From Phycisphaeraceae bacterium (lineage in GTDB: Bacteria > Planctomycetota > Phycisphaerae > Phycisphaerales > Phycisphaeraceae), in contig JAVKCD010000003.1 of assembly GCA_040222855.1 (NCBI GenBank), forward strand, positions 620,001-684,000: a DNA stretch of 64,000 nt, in the 5' to 3' direction. Shown one piece after another: positions 10,424-22,232 of this stretch; the first letter of the stretch is position 1; each line of letters starts with the position of its first letter. A program made the translations under genes and the position numbers. The notes beneath the pieces were generated by a model. It had not been told where the DNA came from, did no database searches, and saw only the letters and a program-made list of their open reading frames with translations.

Positions 10424-10891
10424 ATGTCGATCGCTTCTTCAAGAGATGTTCTGGAAGCTCTCGAAAAACTCGAAAACCTCCGCGACCCTCAGCACCTCCC
10501 TCGCCGAGCTTTCCAACGCTTCCTCGTCAGGGGCGAGGCCCACCTGCTCCCCATGGATAAGCCGCACATCAGGAATAACCCCAGCTCAAACGCCATCGAG
10601 GTCAAGCTCCGAGATATCTCCCGGGGCGGTCTCGGATTCGTCTCGACCCAGAAAATTGAACCCGGCTCCACATGGCGCATCGTCTTCTTCCACGAAGGAT
10701 TCGCCGCCGGCGAACAAGCCGGCATCATCCGCTACTCCCGCGAGATACAGTCCGGACTCTACCTCTCCGGGGCCGCCTTCATCATCAGCAACGGCATCCT
10801 CTCCATGCTGGGCGTTGACCTGGCCCATGTGGATGACGCCGACGACACCAACTTCAACATCCCCAACGACTTCACTGACCACAACAACTAA
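10424..10891 (+). CDS. PilZ-domain protein
   Basis: A 155-residue protein. After about 25 helical residues comes a PilZ domain: the Arg-rich entry LPRRAFQRFLVRGEA, the strand VKLRDISRGGLGFVS carrying the D-x-S-x-x-G c-di-GMP motif, and the closing strands TWRIVFFHEG and AGIIRYSREIQSGLYLSGAAF. PilZ domains bind cyclic di-GMP and regulate motility, polysaccharide synthesis or secretion. This is a single-domain effector, so it must act by protein contact. A possible partner is the membrane glycosyltransferase at 4804, but nothing beyond proximity supports that. The start at 10424 has GAGAGAGG 6 nt upstream. Confidence 0.85.
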   Translation: MSIASSRDVLEALEKLENLRDPQHLPRRAFQRFLVRGEAHLLPMDKPHIRNNPSSNAIEVKLRDISRGGLGFVSTQKIEPGSTWRIVFFHEGFAAGEQAGIIRYSREIQSGLYLSGAAFIISNGILSMLGVDLAHVDDADDTNFNIPNDFTDHNN

Positions 10892-10909
10892 ACCTCGATA
10901 CTCCATGAC

Positions 10910-11407
10910 ATGCAAGTGCTCATCCTCGGCAACAGCGGCTCCGGCAAGTCCACTCTCGCCCAAGCCCTCACCGAGCAACACCAACTCGCCCACCTCGACC
11001 TAGACCAGGTCGCCTGGCAGACCGCCTCGCCCCCCATCCGACGCCTCCTCCCCGACAGCTTCACACTCATCGACCACCACACCACGCGACACACCCGATG
11101 GGTGATCGAAGGCTGCTACGCAGATCTCGCCGCCCACGTCCTTCAGCAACGCCCAACCCTCGTCCTGCTCGACCCGCCTCTCGACACCTGCCTCCGTCAC
11201 GCCCGACAACGCCCTTGGGAACCCCACAAGTACCCAAACCCCGAAGAGCAGCAAGCCAACCTACCCATGCTCCTCGACTGGATCACCGAATACCCCGGAA
11301 GGTCCGACGCCACTGGCAGGCAGGCCCATCTCGAACTCTTTCACAACTACACCGGCACCAGACACCTCCTAGCCAGTACCGAACATTTCGCTCTCCCGCC
11401 CGACTAA
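10910..11407 (+). CDS. P-loop nucleotide kinase-like protein
   Basis: A 165-residue protein starting with the Walker A motif GNSGSGKST directly after the first strand (MQVLILGNSGSGKSTLAQAL). It then has HLDLDQVAW, a candidate substrate/base site, and WVIEGCYADLAA with TLVLLDPPLDTCLRHA, which resembles the second half of AAA_18/FlaR-type adenylate-kinase-like proteins. These are small P-loop kinases often annotated as topology modulation proteins or as unspecific kinases. A phosphotransfer function to a small molecule or nucleotide is likely; the substrate is unknown. It follows the PilZ gene by 18 bp, and its 3' end faces carB with a 9-bp gap. Confidence 0.8.
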   Translation: MQVLILGNSGSGKSTLAQALTEQHQLAHLDLDQVAWQTASPPIRRLLPDSFTLIDHHTTRHTRWVIEGCYADLAAHVLQQRPTLVLLDPPLDTCLRHARQRPWEPHKYPNPEEQQANLPMLLDWITEYPGRSDATGRQAHLELFHNYTGTRHLLASTEHFALPPD

Positions 11408-11416
11408 TACAAAGCC

Positions 11417-14851
<3,435 letters not shown>

Positions 14852-14956
14852 CATGGCGCAGCTGGGCTCTCTGGGCTTGAGGTGGGAAACGCGCGAAAAC
14901 CGCGCCATCCCTTCCAATGTAGCCGCACCCCCCCAACCATGCCAAAAAAGCAGTCC

Positions 14957-16204
14957 CTAAGCCGCCGCCGACGTCCCCTCACCACCCAGGTGTAGCTGCT
15001 CGCCCCAAGCCAAACACTCCGAATACGCGCGGATCGCCACCCACGGGTCCAGACCCAGCCCCCCGCACAACCCCGCCGCAGCCACCCCGTCGCCTCGCTC
15101 ACAAGCCCGTGCCAGCGACAACACCCGCCCTATCTCCGACTTGCTCCCCAGCAAAGCCAGCCGAACCTTCCGCGACAAACCCAGGCTCATCGTCAACTCG
15201 TCCGCCGACTGCGACGTGATCACCTCAAGCAATGACAACAAGCCCGTCAAGTAATACTCCAGCTTCATCTCAGAACGGTTCATCAGGTCCGCAGCCGTCT
15301 CGCAAAACCGACCTCGCACCAGCGACAGCATCGACAGATGCTCAGGCTTGCCGTCCGACAGCTGCGCCATCACCAATGTAGAAGCCCACTTGCGAACCTC
15401 CGTCTCCCCCAACAACACCAACGCCTGATGCAGCGAACTCACCCGCTCACGCAAGCCCACCATCGGTGAGTTCAGATACTTCAGTAGCTGCGTCGACAGG
15501 CTGATGTCCGACTTAATGATCGCCTCAAGCTCCTTGAAATCGACCTGAGAGCTGTTGAGCTTCGCGATCAACTCCATGTAGTTAAAGGTCACGGGCTTGA
15601 CTTCACTCCGCGGCAGAATCGTTGGCTTCAGAAAGTAATAACCCTGGCACAGATCGATCTTCAATCGATTGGCCATCACTCGCTGACGCGCATCCTCAAC
15701 ACCCGTCGCAATCACCCGCAGCTTGTATCGATGCAGCGCCGCCACCGCAGAACCCAAACGGTCCTCGTCCACAGCACTGCCCAGATCGATGCGAACAAAC
15801 GACACCAGACCAAGCAGCTTCCGAAACCCTTCTCCCTCACCCAGCCCATTGAGCGCCAGCCGATACCCACGCCTCGTCAGGTGACCGTAGGTCTCAACCA
15901 GTTCTTCTGCAGAACGCCCCGAACCCGGCACGCACAGCACCACGCGGTCCTTTGGAAGCTCCTGGGCATGACCCGCCAGCACATCCGTCAGACCCATCCG
16001 AAGAAAGATCGGCTTGCTCGTCGTCAAGGTCTCATCCCGCAGCAACTTACTCACCGCACGGTAGTGATCCAGCGCCTCGCCCCGACCCCGCTGCAGGTCA
16101 AGCTCCCACCCCACCAGGTGCTCCGAACGATCCAGCAACGGCTGGCGGCCCGCCAGCAGATCAATCCCGCCAGGCATCGCCGTCTTAGGTGGTGAATCAC
16201 TCAT
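14957..16204 (-). CDS. Degenerate EAL plus HDOD signalling protein (YuxH type)
   Basis: A 415-residue protein of the EAL-HDOD architecture. The EAL part (about residues 10-200) opens LLAGRQPLLDRSEHLVGWELDLQR and ends LKIDLCQGYYFLKP, but catalytic positions are altered: EAL is not intact, the usual DD-F pair reads LNGLG, and AExVE reads ATGVE. Hydrolysis of c-di-GMP is therefore unlikely. The HDOD part (about 205-390) has LNSSQVDFKELEAIIKSDISLSTQLLKYLNSP and HQALVLLGETEVRKWASTLV. Such proteins serve as signalling scaffolds. The start overlaps the stop of the upstream PilZ-receiver gene by 4 bp (ATGA), so the two are translationally coupled. Confidence 0.85.
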   Translation of the reverse strand: MSDSPPKTAMPGGIDLLAGRQPLLDRSEHLVGWELDLQRGRGEALDHYRAVSKLLRDETLTTSKPIFLRMGLTDVLAGHAQELPKDRVVLCVPGSGRSAEELVETYGHLTRRGYRLALNGLGEGEGFRKLLGLVSFVRIDLGSAVDEDRLGSAVAALHRYKLRVIATGVEDARQRVMANRLKIDLCQGYYFLKPTILPRSEVKPVTFNYMELIAKLNSSQVDFKELEAIIKSDISLSTQLLKYLNSPMVGLRERVSSLHQALVLLGETEVRKWASTLVMAQLSDGKPEHLSMLSLVRGRFCETAADLMNRSEMKLEYYLTGLLSLLEVITSQSADELTMSLGLSRKVRLALLGSKSEIGRVLSLARACERGDGVAAAGLCGGLGLDPWVAIRAYSECLAWGEQLHLGGEGTSAAA

Positions 16205-17394
16205 GCCGCAAGACCCCCTGATAGTTCATCTTCTTCCTCAGCACTCTTGATTCCCGCGATAAACTGCTCCGACAGCCGGGCGAGTTGCTCAACCTCCATC
16301 CACGCACTCCGCAACCCCTGATTATCCTTGCCCTCCTCCGTCTGCAACAAACGACTCAGCTTCCCTAAAGACTCCGACATCACCGGGAAACCATACCCCC
16401 CCGCTGCATTCCTGATGCGCACGACATCCGCGATCACTTCCTCCGCAGAACCCTCCTCACCCAGCTTCGACCTCACCTCATTGAGACTCTCGGCCAGCCG
16501 CTCCACAAACGCGATGATCACCGGTCGCAACTGACTGTCCGACCAGAACGTCGAACACATCGGCTCACCCGAGTTGATCCGATCCGCCGTCGGCAGATAC
16601 GTCGCCAACAACTGATAAAGATCACCCTCCTGCACGGGCTTCTGAACCAACGCCTCACAACCGCTCGGCAGCGCATCACCAGAATCCGAATCCTCCGACG
16701 TCAACGCCAGAATCGTTGGCTTCGGCTTCATCTTCGACAACTTTTTGATCACTAACTCCCCAGGCATGTCCGGCAGCGATAACTCAAGCAGAACTGCATC
16801 AAAATCAATCTCCTCCATCATCTCGAGCGCCTCGCCCCCGCTGTCAGTCGTCGTGATGTTCACGCCCATCCGCGCACACTGAAACCGCAGCAACTCCCGA
16901 AAATCCACCGAAGGCTCCACATACAACACCTTCCCCACCAACTCCCGACGGACCGACCCGCCGTCCGCATCCGCCCTCAGAAAATCATGAATCGGGATCG
17001 ACGCATCGAACTTCACCCCCAACTCGTGGACCCGCGACTCGAAATAACTGCACCGAACAATCACACCCCCAAACCAGTGCCGATCTCCCTGCACATTCTT
17101 GAGGCCCACAAAGACCCGGGTCCCCGTGTGCAGAAAGCTCCCGTGCAAGATACTCACACCACCCGCCGAAATGTCTCGTGGAAGCACCATGCACTGTGCC
17201 GTCGATCCACCCGGATGCGTTACCCGCATCAACACCGACCCGCAATCCTTTAAGGCCTGACGCGTGTGGCGACGCTGATCACTCCCCGCGTGCATCTTCT
17301 CACGACCCTTGAGCTTCGCGAGAATCTTGTCCACCGTCACCGGCGGAAGCCTCAGCGTGTCAAGAAACTGCTCTTCTTCACTAGGTCGTGACAC
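16201..17394 (-). CDS. PilZ - pseudoreceiver - HPt-like signalling protein
   Basis: A 397-residue protein. Residues about 40-135 form a PilZ domain (RRHTR at 41-45, DISAGG at 74-79). Residues about 153-268 form a response-regulator receiver fold in which the phosphoacceptor Asp is replaced by Glu204 (VLLELSLPDMPG) and the acidic pocket reads VEP instead of VDD. The conserved Thr (ALTSE) and Lys252 (QKP) remain. The C-terminal helical part (about 285-385) resembles an HPt module around IRNAAGGYGFP (327-337), but the phosphorylatable His is absent. It could therefore bind c-di-GMP while its phospho-signalling parts are locked. It heads a coupled operon with the EAL-HDOD gene. Confidence 0.8.
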   Translation of the reverse strand: MSRPSEEEQFLDTLRLPPVTVDKILAKLKGREKMHAGSDQRRHTRQALKDCGSVLMRVTHPGGSTAQCMVLPRDISAGGVSILHGSFLHTGTRVFVGLKNVQGDRHWFGGVIVRCSYFESRVHELGVKFDASIPIHDFLRADADGGSVRRELVGKVLYVEPSVDFRELLRFQCARMGVNITTTDSGGEALEMMEEIDFDAVLLELSLPDMPGELVIKKLSKMKPKPTILALTSEDSDSGDALPSGCEALVQKPVQEGDLYQLLATYLPTADRINSGEPMCSTFWSDSQLRPVIIAFVERLAESLNEVRSKLGEEGSAEEVIADVVRIRNAAGGYGFPVMSESLGKLSRLLQTEEGKDNQGLRSAWMEVEQLARLSEQFIAGIKSAEEEDELSGGLAA

Positions 17395-17593
17395 AGCCGA
17401 TCCTTCACACCCGAAATTACAACAGCATCAGTTATCCCCCTCTTCATCGGCCAGATCACCGGCCCGCTTCTCCTCACAACGAGAGGATCAGACCCAACCC
17501 CACCCACCCGATAACCCGCCAATAACCAACTCAGCACAACGGTAAACCCCTATAGTCCTCACAGTTGACCCTCATCGCACATGGAGAAAAACC

Positions 17594-18634
17594 ATGCCTC
17601 GCTCCCTCACGATCATCCTCGCATTCCTCACCTTCCTCTCCCCCGCCATCGCTCAACCCCCCGCCGAGCCCGGCCATCCGCGCCAGAGCCCGTTCATCAA
17701 ACGACCCTTCGACCCCACCGTCAATGGTCAGTGGGCCGGCGAAGCCATCTGCTACGGACCCCACCGCGACGGTCAGTCCCCCGATGGCCTCCAACCCACC
17801 CCCGACCAGGTCCTCGAAGACCTCCACATCATCACCCGACACTGGAACATGCTCCGCATGTACGGTGCCCGCGGAGCCACCGAAACCAGCCTCCAACTCA
17901 TCCGCGAACACGACCTGCCCCTCAAGGTCGTCGTCGGCGCCTGGATCGCCACCGAAACCAGCCTAGACGAAGGCGGCAACCCTCTGGAAACCTTCCCCGA
18001 GACCATCGCCAACAACCAGGCCGAAGTCCAAACCGCCATCCGACTCGCCAACCAATACCCCGACATCGTCGCCGCCGTCACGATCGGCAACGAAACCCAG
18101 GTCGACTGGTCCTTCCACCCCGTCCAGCTCCCTGTCCTCATCAACTACATCCGCCATGCCCGCGCCCACACCTCCGCGCCCGTCTCCACCGCCGACGTCT
18201 CCACCTACTGGGCCACCCCTGAGAGTAAACCCCTCGCCGATGAGCTCGACTTCATCATGACCCACATCTACGCCATGTGGAACAAACAGTCCCTCGACAC
18301 CGCCCTCGACTGGACCCGCGATCAATACAACCAGGGCACCACCACCCACCCCGATCACCAGTTTGTCATAGGCGAAGCCGGGTGGGCCACCACCTCACGC
18401 AAAGCTGGCGAAGAAGGCGAGCTCATCACAGGCGTCGCCAGCGAAGCCAACCAGACCACCTTCTACCGCGAGTTCGTCGACTGGACCACAGCCGAAAAAA
18501 TCCCCAACTTCTTCTTCCAGGCCTTCGACGAAAAATGGAAAGGCGACGAACACGCCGACGGAGCTGAAAAACACTGGGGCCTCTACTTCTCCAACAGAAC
18601 CCCCAAACAAGCCCTCCGCCAACCCCAACCCTGA
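17594..18634 (+). CDS. Exported GH17-type beta-1,3-glucanase
   Basis: A 346-residue protein with a signal peptide (LTIILAFLTFLSPAIAQ). The mature domain follows the bacterial COG5309 exo-beta-1,3-glucanase pattern of glycoside hydrolase family 17: GEAICYGPHRDGQSPDG, HWNMLRMYGARGA, LKVVVGAWI, the acid/base Glu in AAVTIGNETQVDWS, DFIMTHIYAMW, and the nucleophile Glu in FVIGEAGWAT. It ends with an aromatic-rich NFFFQAFDEKWKGD. It probably hydrolyses laminarin-like beta-1,3-glucans in the periplasm or outside the cell, a common carbon source for marine planctomycetes. The 199-bp upstream gap separates it from a divergent signalling operon and should contain its promoter. Confidence 0.85.
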   Translation: MPRSLTIILAFLTFLSPAIAQPPAEPGHPRQSPFIKRPFDPTVNGQWAGEAICYGPHRDGQSPDGLQPTPDQVLEDLHIITRHWNMLRMYGARGATETSLQLIREHDLPLKVVVGAWIATETSLDEGGNPLETFPETIANNQAEVQTAIRLANQYPDIVAAVTIGNETQVDWSFHPVQLPVLINYIRHARAHTSAPVSTADVSTYWATPESKPLADELDFIMTHIYAMWNKQSLDTALDWTRDQYNQGTTTHPDHQFVIGEAGWATTSRKAGEEGELITGVASEANQTTFYREFVDWTTAEKIPNFFFQAFDEKWKGDEHADGAEKHWGLYFSNRTPKQALRQPQP

Positions 18635-18663
18635 ACCCTCCCCTCACCTCCTGACGCAGGCCC

Positions 18664-19173
18664 CTAAGGCCCCGCGTACACCTCCACCACATCCGCCTTC
18701 AGCGTCTCCAGGTCCAGCAACGCCACCGTGCATCGATCCGTCACCCACCCGCAACACTCCCCGGGATTCAGGCGCAACTGCTGCTGTCCTCCCACCTCCA
18801 CGACCTCATGCCCCGCCTCGTGCGTGTGCCCCGTGATCACCACATCTGCCCCCATCATCTCCTCAGGCCGCAGCCACTCAATGAAGTGCGACATCACCAC
18901 CACGCGCCCCCCCACCTCCACCCGCAACGACCCCTCCACCACCTGCGGCAGCATCGCCTTCAACCCCGCACGCTCCCCATCGTTGTTCCCCAGTACGCAA
19001 TGAACAGGCGTTTCCCCGAGCCCGCTGACCTCAGGCAACAGCAACTTCGCCGCAAATGGAGCCACGAAATCGCCCGCATGAAACACGGCCCCCACCCCCA
19101 CCTGACGGAACATAGCCATCGCCCGACGAAATGTCGGCAGCCGGTCATGCGTATCACTGATCACACCAACGCG
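18664..19173 (-). CDS. YfcE/MJ0936-type metallophosphoesterase
   Basis: A 169-residue protein with all calcineurin-like metal motifs: D-x-H in VGVISDTHDRLP, the GD motif in AVFHAGDFVAPF, GN-D in HCVLGNNDGER, H in VVVMSHFIEW and GHTH in VVITGHTHEAG. Length and order match the YfcE/MJ0936 phosphodiesterases, which are soluble, manganese-dependent and act on small phosphodiesters in vitro; the physiological substrate is unclear. The ATG at 19173 gives the canonical N-terminus. A longer start at 19203 adds ten residues with no match. It converges on the GH17 gene with a 29-bp gap. Confidence 0.9.
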   Translation of the reverse strand, partial: RVGVISDTHDRLPTFRRAMAMFRQVGVGAVFHAGDFVAPFAAKLLLPEVSGLGETPVHCVLGNNDGERAGLKAMLPQVVEGSLRVEVGGRVVVMSHFIEWLRPEEMMGADVVITGHTHEAGHEVVEVGGQQQLRLNPGECCGWVTDRCTVALLDLETLKADVVEVYAGP

Positions 19174-19271
19174 CATAAACAAGACTATCGGACCTCCCGC
19201 CAAAACACCATAAATCCCGCTGAGCCTTCACCCTAAAGAAAAATCCCCACCCCGCCCAGCAACCGCCCGAG

Positions 19272-19304
19272 TGGCCGGAGTCGAGTGCAGCGAACCCGGG
19301 ACCC
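19272..19304. repeat. Dispersed intergenic repeat, copy A
   Basis: A 33-bp segment starting TGGCCGGAGTCGAGTGCAGC is related to copy B at 19714-19747: the TGGCCG start, GAG-GCAG-GA core, CCC block and final ACC/ATCC match with scattered differences. Both copies flank the small membrane-protein gene and lie in non-coding DNA. They may belong to a genome-wide repeat family. Confidence 0.4.
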
Positions 19305-19416
19305 AACGAACTCTCACCTCGGACAACCCCCTTTTCCGCCCTCAAAGCCCAAAAATTCTCGATCCCACCCCACCGCCGGGGTAGAGTTCATCATCGTGAC
19401 ACTCGAAGTTCCCACC

Positions 19417-19638
19417 ATGCCCCGCACCCACCTCGCCCTGCCCAGCTACGTCGCCCTGCTGGCACCCGCCCTCTTCCTCCTCGCCCTCGCTCTCCTGAGC
19501 CGCTTCGCCGATCAGGGCACCCCTCTCGACCTCACCCTCGCCCTCGCCGCGGCCGCCCTTGCCTTCATCCTCATCATCGCCCTCCTCCAGCCCCACCTCA
19601 CCCTCAACGCACCCCCCCGCCGGCACAAAACCGGCTAA
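19417..19638 (+). CDS. Small membrane protein, unknown
   Basis: A 73-residue protein with two predicted membrane segments (SYVALLAPALFLLALALLS and LTLALAAAALAFILIIALLQ) joined by a short polar loop, and a basic C-terminus (PPRRHKTG) that should be cytoplasmic. The start is uncertain: the ATG at 19417 is used, but a GTG at 19396 in the same frame would add seven residues. No ribosome binding site is convincing for either. It lies between two related intergenic repeats. It may be real, since both helices are well formed, but it could also be chance coding. Confidence 0.45.
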   Translation: MPRTHLALPSYVALLAPALFLLALALLSRFADQGTPLDLTLALAAAALAFILIIALLQPHLTLNAPPRRHKTG

Positions 19639-19713
19639 ACACCCACGGCCGCCCCAATCTCCCTTCCGGCCGACGCCACCCCCCCCTTTCTGCACTGATC
19701 TCTCGCCATCGGA

Positions 19714-19747
19714 TGGCCGAGGACGAGCGCAGTGAGCCCACGGATCC
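19714..19747. repeat. Dispersed intergenic repeat, copy B
   Basis: The segment starting TGGCCGAGGACGAGCGCAGT is a diverged copy of 19272-19304 in the same orientation. Only two copies are visible here, so membership of a larger family is inferred. The region 19639-19795 holds no other feature. Confidence 0.4.
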
Positions 19748-19795
19748 AAGGGTTTCACTCACCCATCCCGCGTCGAATCCTCTAACCTCTCTCCT

Positions 19796-20119
19796 ATGAG
19801 CGACCGACTCCCCCAACTGCAGAAACTCCACGACCTCGACCCCAAGGACCCCTTCCTCACCTACGCGATCGCGCTCGAACACACCAAGGCCGATGACCCC
19901 GCCGAAGCCATCATCTGGCTCGACAAAACCCTGGAACTCAACCCCGACGAGTTCTACGCTTACTTCCAAAAAGCCAAAGCCCTCGCCGACCTGGGCGAAA
20001 CCCCCGCAGCCATCGAAGCCGCCACGTCTGGCCGCAACCGCGCTGCCAAAGCTCAGGACGAAAAAGCCGCCTCCGAACTCAACGAACTCCTCCACATGCT
20101 CACCACCGACCTCGACTAA
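19796..20119 (+). CDS. TPR-repeat protein
   Basis: A 107-residue soluble protein made of tetratricopeptide helices: KDPFLTYAIALEHTKADDPAEAIIWLDKTLELNPDEFYAYFQKAKALADLGETPAAIEAATSG shows two clear 34-residue units with the A-L-E, A-x-x-x-L and P-x-x-x-x-A spacing. It has no signal peptide, so it acts in the cytoplasm as a small protein-interaction module. No partner is visible; neighbouring genes are unrelated. The strand-composition switch lies just after its 3' end. Confidence 0.75.
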   Translation: MSDRLPQLQKLHDLDPKDPFLTYAIALEHTKADDPAEAIIWLDKTLELNPDEFYAYFQKAKALADLGETPAAIEAATSGRNRAAKAQDEKAASELNELLHMLTTDLD

Positions 20120-20279
20120 GCAGCCCCCCGCTGGTATTGCTGATCAAGGTGATGCTCCGCTGTGAACCCTGTTGCCTTGGGTGCGGGCAGCTTGAGAGAG
20201 ATAGAGCATTTCTCCGGTACAGAGGCCTGTAGAGGTCTGCGTCTGCGTTTGATGGTTATGGATCGTTTATGGTTGGGGG

Positions 20280-21137
20280 ATGAAGTACCGGATGATTGGT
20301 GTGGACCTGGATGGGACGTTGTTGCGGGGGGATTCGACGGTGTCGGATCGGGTGGTGGGGGCGATCGAGGCGGCGGTGGCGGCTGGGGTGTTGGTGGTGC
20401 CGTGTACGGGTCGGACGTGGCGGGAGGCGCGGCGGGTGATCGGGCATGTGGGGGCGTTGGACCTTGGGGTGTTTCTGACCGGTGCGCACACGGCTCGGCT
20501 GTCGGATGGTCATACGCACGAGGCGCGGACGATCCCGGACGGGTTGCTGCGGCGGTCGCTGGACCTGTTGTGGGGGTTGCCGCAGGCGCTGCTGGTGTTT
20601 CGCGATCCGGATGTGGCGGGGTATGAGTACATGATCACAGGGGCGGGCGAGATTCAGGGTGAGACGACGTGGTGGTTTGAGCATAACGGGACGCCTTACC
20701 GGGAGGTGAGGTCGCCTGTGGCGGGGGATTTTGAGGGGTGTCTGCGGCTGAGTGTGGTGGGGTTTCGGGAGTCGATCGAGGGGTCGTACGGGCGAGTGCA
20801 GCGGGCGTTGGGGGACGCGGTGGAGACGCATCATTTCGCGACGATTCCAGCCCCGGACGGTGAGCGGATGTATCACCTGCTTGAGGTGTTTCCAGCGGGG
20901 GTGACGAAGTGGACGGCGTTGGAGCGGCTGGCTGTGGAGCGGGGGATTGAGGTGGGTGAGGTGGCGGTGGTGGGGGATCAGGTGAACGATCTGCCGATGC
21001 TGCGGGGAGCGGGGTTGTCAGTCGCGATGGGGAACGCGCCTGGACATGTGAAGGCGGAAGCGCATCAGGTAACGGAGTCGAATGAGGAGGATGGTTTGGC
21101 GGTGGCGATTGAGCGGATGTTGGCGGGGAAATGGTGA
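20280..21137 (+). CDS. HAD-superfamily hydrolase, Cof type (IIB cap)
   Basis: A 285-residue protein with the HAD motifs: motif I IGVDLDGTLLRGDS, motif II Thr in VVPCTGRTWREA, the conserved Lys in FPAGVTKWTALERL, and motif III/IV VVGDQVNDLPML followed by GLSVAMGNAPGHVKAEAHQVT. The C2B cap lies between motifs II and III, as in Cof/YidA sugar phosphatases. It probably dephosphorylates sugar phosphates in the cytoplasm; the exact substrate is not deducible. It is the first gene after the compositional switch, with strikingly G-rich codons compared with + strand genes before 20 kb. The 160-bp gap upstream has no recognised feature. Confidence 0.9.
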   Translation: MKYRMIGVDLDGTLLRGDSTVSDRVVGAIEAAVAAGVLVVPCTGRTWREARRVIGHVGALDLGVFLTGAHTARLSDGHTHEARTIPDGLLRRSLDLLWGLPQALLVFRDPDVAGYEYMITGAGEIQGETTWWFEHNGTPYREVRSPVAGDFEGCLRLSVVGFRESIEGSYGRVQRALGDAVETHHFATIPAPDGERMYHLLEVFPAGVTKWTALERLAVERGIEVGEVAVVGDQVNDLPMLRGAGLSVAMGNAPGHVKAEAHQVTESNEEDGLAVAIERMLAGKW

Positions 21138-21268
21138 GTCCCCCCACCCCCTCCACTTTTTAAGGTTGAGAGGGGATGGAAAGGTTGATGGTGACAGTAC
21201 AGGGCATTCGGAGGACCGAACTGCCCTGTGGCACCCGAGCGTGGTGCCGGAGGGGTTATGCTGGGGGG

Positions 21269-21745
21269 ATGAAGATGAATGTGACGGAGCAGGCGGTGGT
21301 TGAGGTGTCGATGCGATGGCTGGAGCATGGGCGGGGGCTGCCGGTGCCTTCGTATGGGACGGAGCATGCGGCGGGGATGGATTTGCATGCGGCGGTGGGT
21401 GCGGAGACGCCTGTGACGATCGAGCCGGGTCGGATTGCGTTGATTCCGTGTGGTTTCGCGATGGCGGTGCCGGTGGGGTATGAGGCTCAGGTGCGCCCGA
21501 GGTCGGGGTTGGGTTTGAAGTTCGGGATCTCGATGCCGAATGCGCCGGGGACGATTGATGCGGACTACCGGGGCGAGGTGGGTGTCCCGCTGATTAATCA
21601 TGGTGGGAAGGCGTTTGTGGTGGAGCGTGGGATGCGGATCGCGCAGATGGTGGTGACGCCTGTGCCTAGGGTGGTGTGGGAGGTGGTGGAGGTGCTTGAG
21701 GAGACGGGAAGGGGCGGGGGAGGGTTTGGGAGTACGGGGGTGTGA
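21269..21745 (+). CDS. dut: dUTP diphosphatase
   Basis: A 158-residue protein with the five trimeric dUTPase motifs: AAGMDLHAA (motif 1), [13 protein letters not shown] (motif 2), [17 protein letters not shown] (motif 3, with the catalytic Asp), [13 protein letters not shown] (motif 4) and the glycine-rich tail [12 protein letters not shown] (motif 5, the P-loop-like arm). It converts dUTP to dUMP, preventing uracil incorporation and supplying the dTMP precursor. The start at 21269 gives the family N-terminus; the in-frame extension upstream to 21176 has no similarity to the family. It follows the Cof-type gene on the same strand. Confidence 0.95.
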   Translation: MKMNVTEQAVVEVSMRWLEHGRGLPVPSYGTEHAAGMDLHAAVGAETPVTIEPGRIALIPCGFAMAVPVGYEAQVRPRSGLGLKFGISMPNAPGTIDADYRGEVGVPLINHGGKAFVVERGMRIAQMVVTPVPRVVWEVVEVLEETGRGGGGFGSTGV

Positions 21746-21751
21746 GATCAC

Positions 21752-22141
21752 ATGAATCTAAAGAAGATAAAGACGTTTCATTTGCTGCTTGCAGTGCTTT
21801 GTCTGGTTGTGGTTTTGTCTGCCGCTGGTGCGATTCTTTTTGTGGCACCTCCCCCTTCACAAGAGACCATCGACGCCGTAAAGACTCGATTTGTTCTACG
21901 CGATGTTGAGCACGGCCTTCTGATGTACCAGAGGCAGTTCGAGAGGCATCCGGATGAAAGCACGTGGCTCGATGAACTCCGAGCCTCCGAGGGTGACGTT
22001 GCAGATTTGGGAGTTGATGCGTGGGGACGGATAGTTGAGGTTGACTTCAAGGAGTGGGAGATTCGGTCGGCGGGTCTTGATGGCGTGATGGGGAATGAAG
22101 ATGACGTGACGCTGGCTATCACGCAGTTGCAGGCTCCCTGA
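21752..22141 (+). CDS. Membrane-anchored GspG-like protein
   Basis: A 129-residue protein with an N-terminal hydrophobic helix (FHLLLAVLCLVVVLSAAGAILFV) and a short exported domain. The C-terminal part (DLGVDAWGRIVEVDF and IRSAGLDGVMGNEDDVT) resembles the calcium-loop region of GspG-type pseudopilins, where a D-PWG-x and S-G-D-G-x-x-G-x-x-D-D pattern recurs. No prepilin peptidase site (G-F-T-L-x-E) is evident, so it may be only pseudopilin-like. Its codons are less GC-biased than those of the neighbours, suggesting either relaxed selection or later arrival. It begins 6 bp after dut. Confidence 0.6.
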   Translation: MNLKKIKTFHLLLAVLCLVVVLSAAGAILFVAPPPSQETIDAVKTRFVLRDVEHGLLMYQRQFERHPDESTWLDELRASEGDVADLGVDAWGRIVEVDFKEWEIRSAGLDGVMGNEDDVTLAITQLQAP

Positions 22142-22232
22142 TTCAGCGGATTGGCAGGTATGGCGTTCAGTAGGGGGAGTCGCCGATAATGTTGTGGTGC
22201 GCCCGTGATGGGCGGGAAGGACCTAAGTACTG

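Noticed and set aside
20120-20280. Replication origin at the composition switch
   Set aside because: The polarity fits, but no DnaA-box cluster, dnaA, dnaN or gidA lies nearby, and the skew reverses again within about 30 kb. Kept only as a finding about composition.
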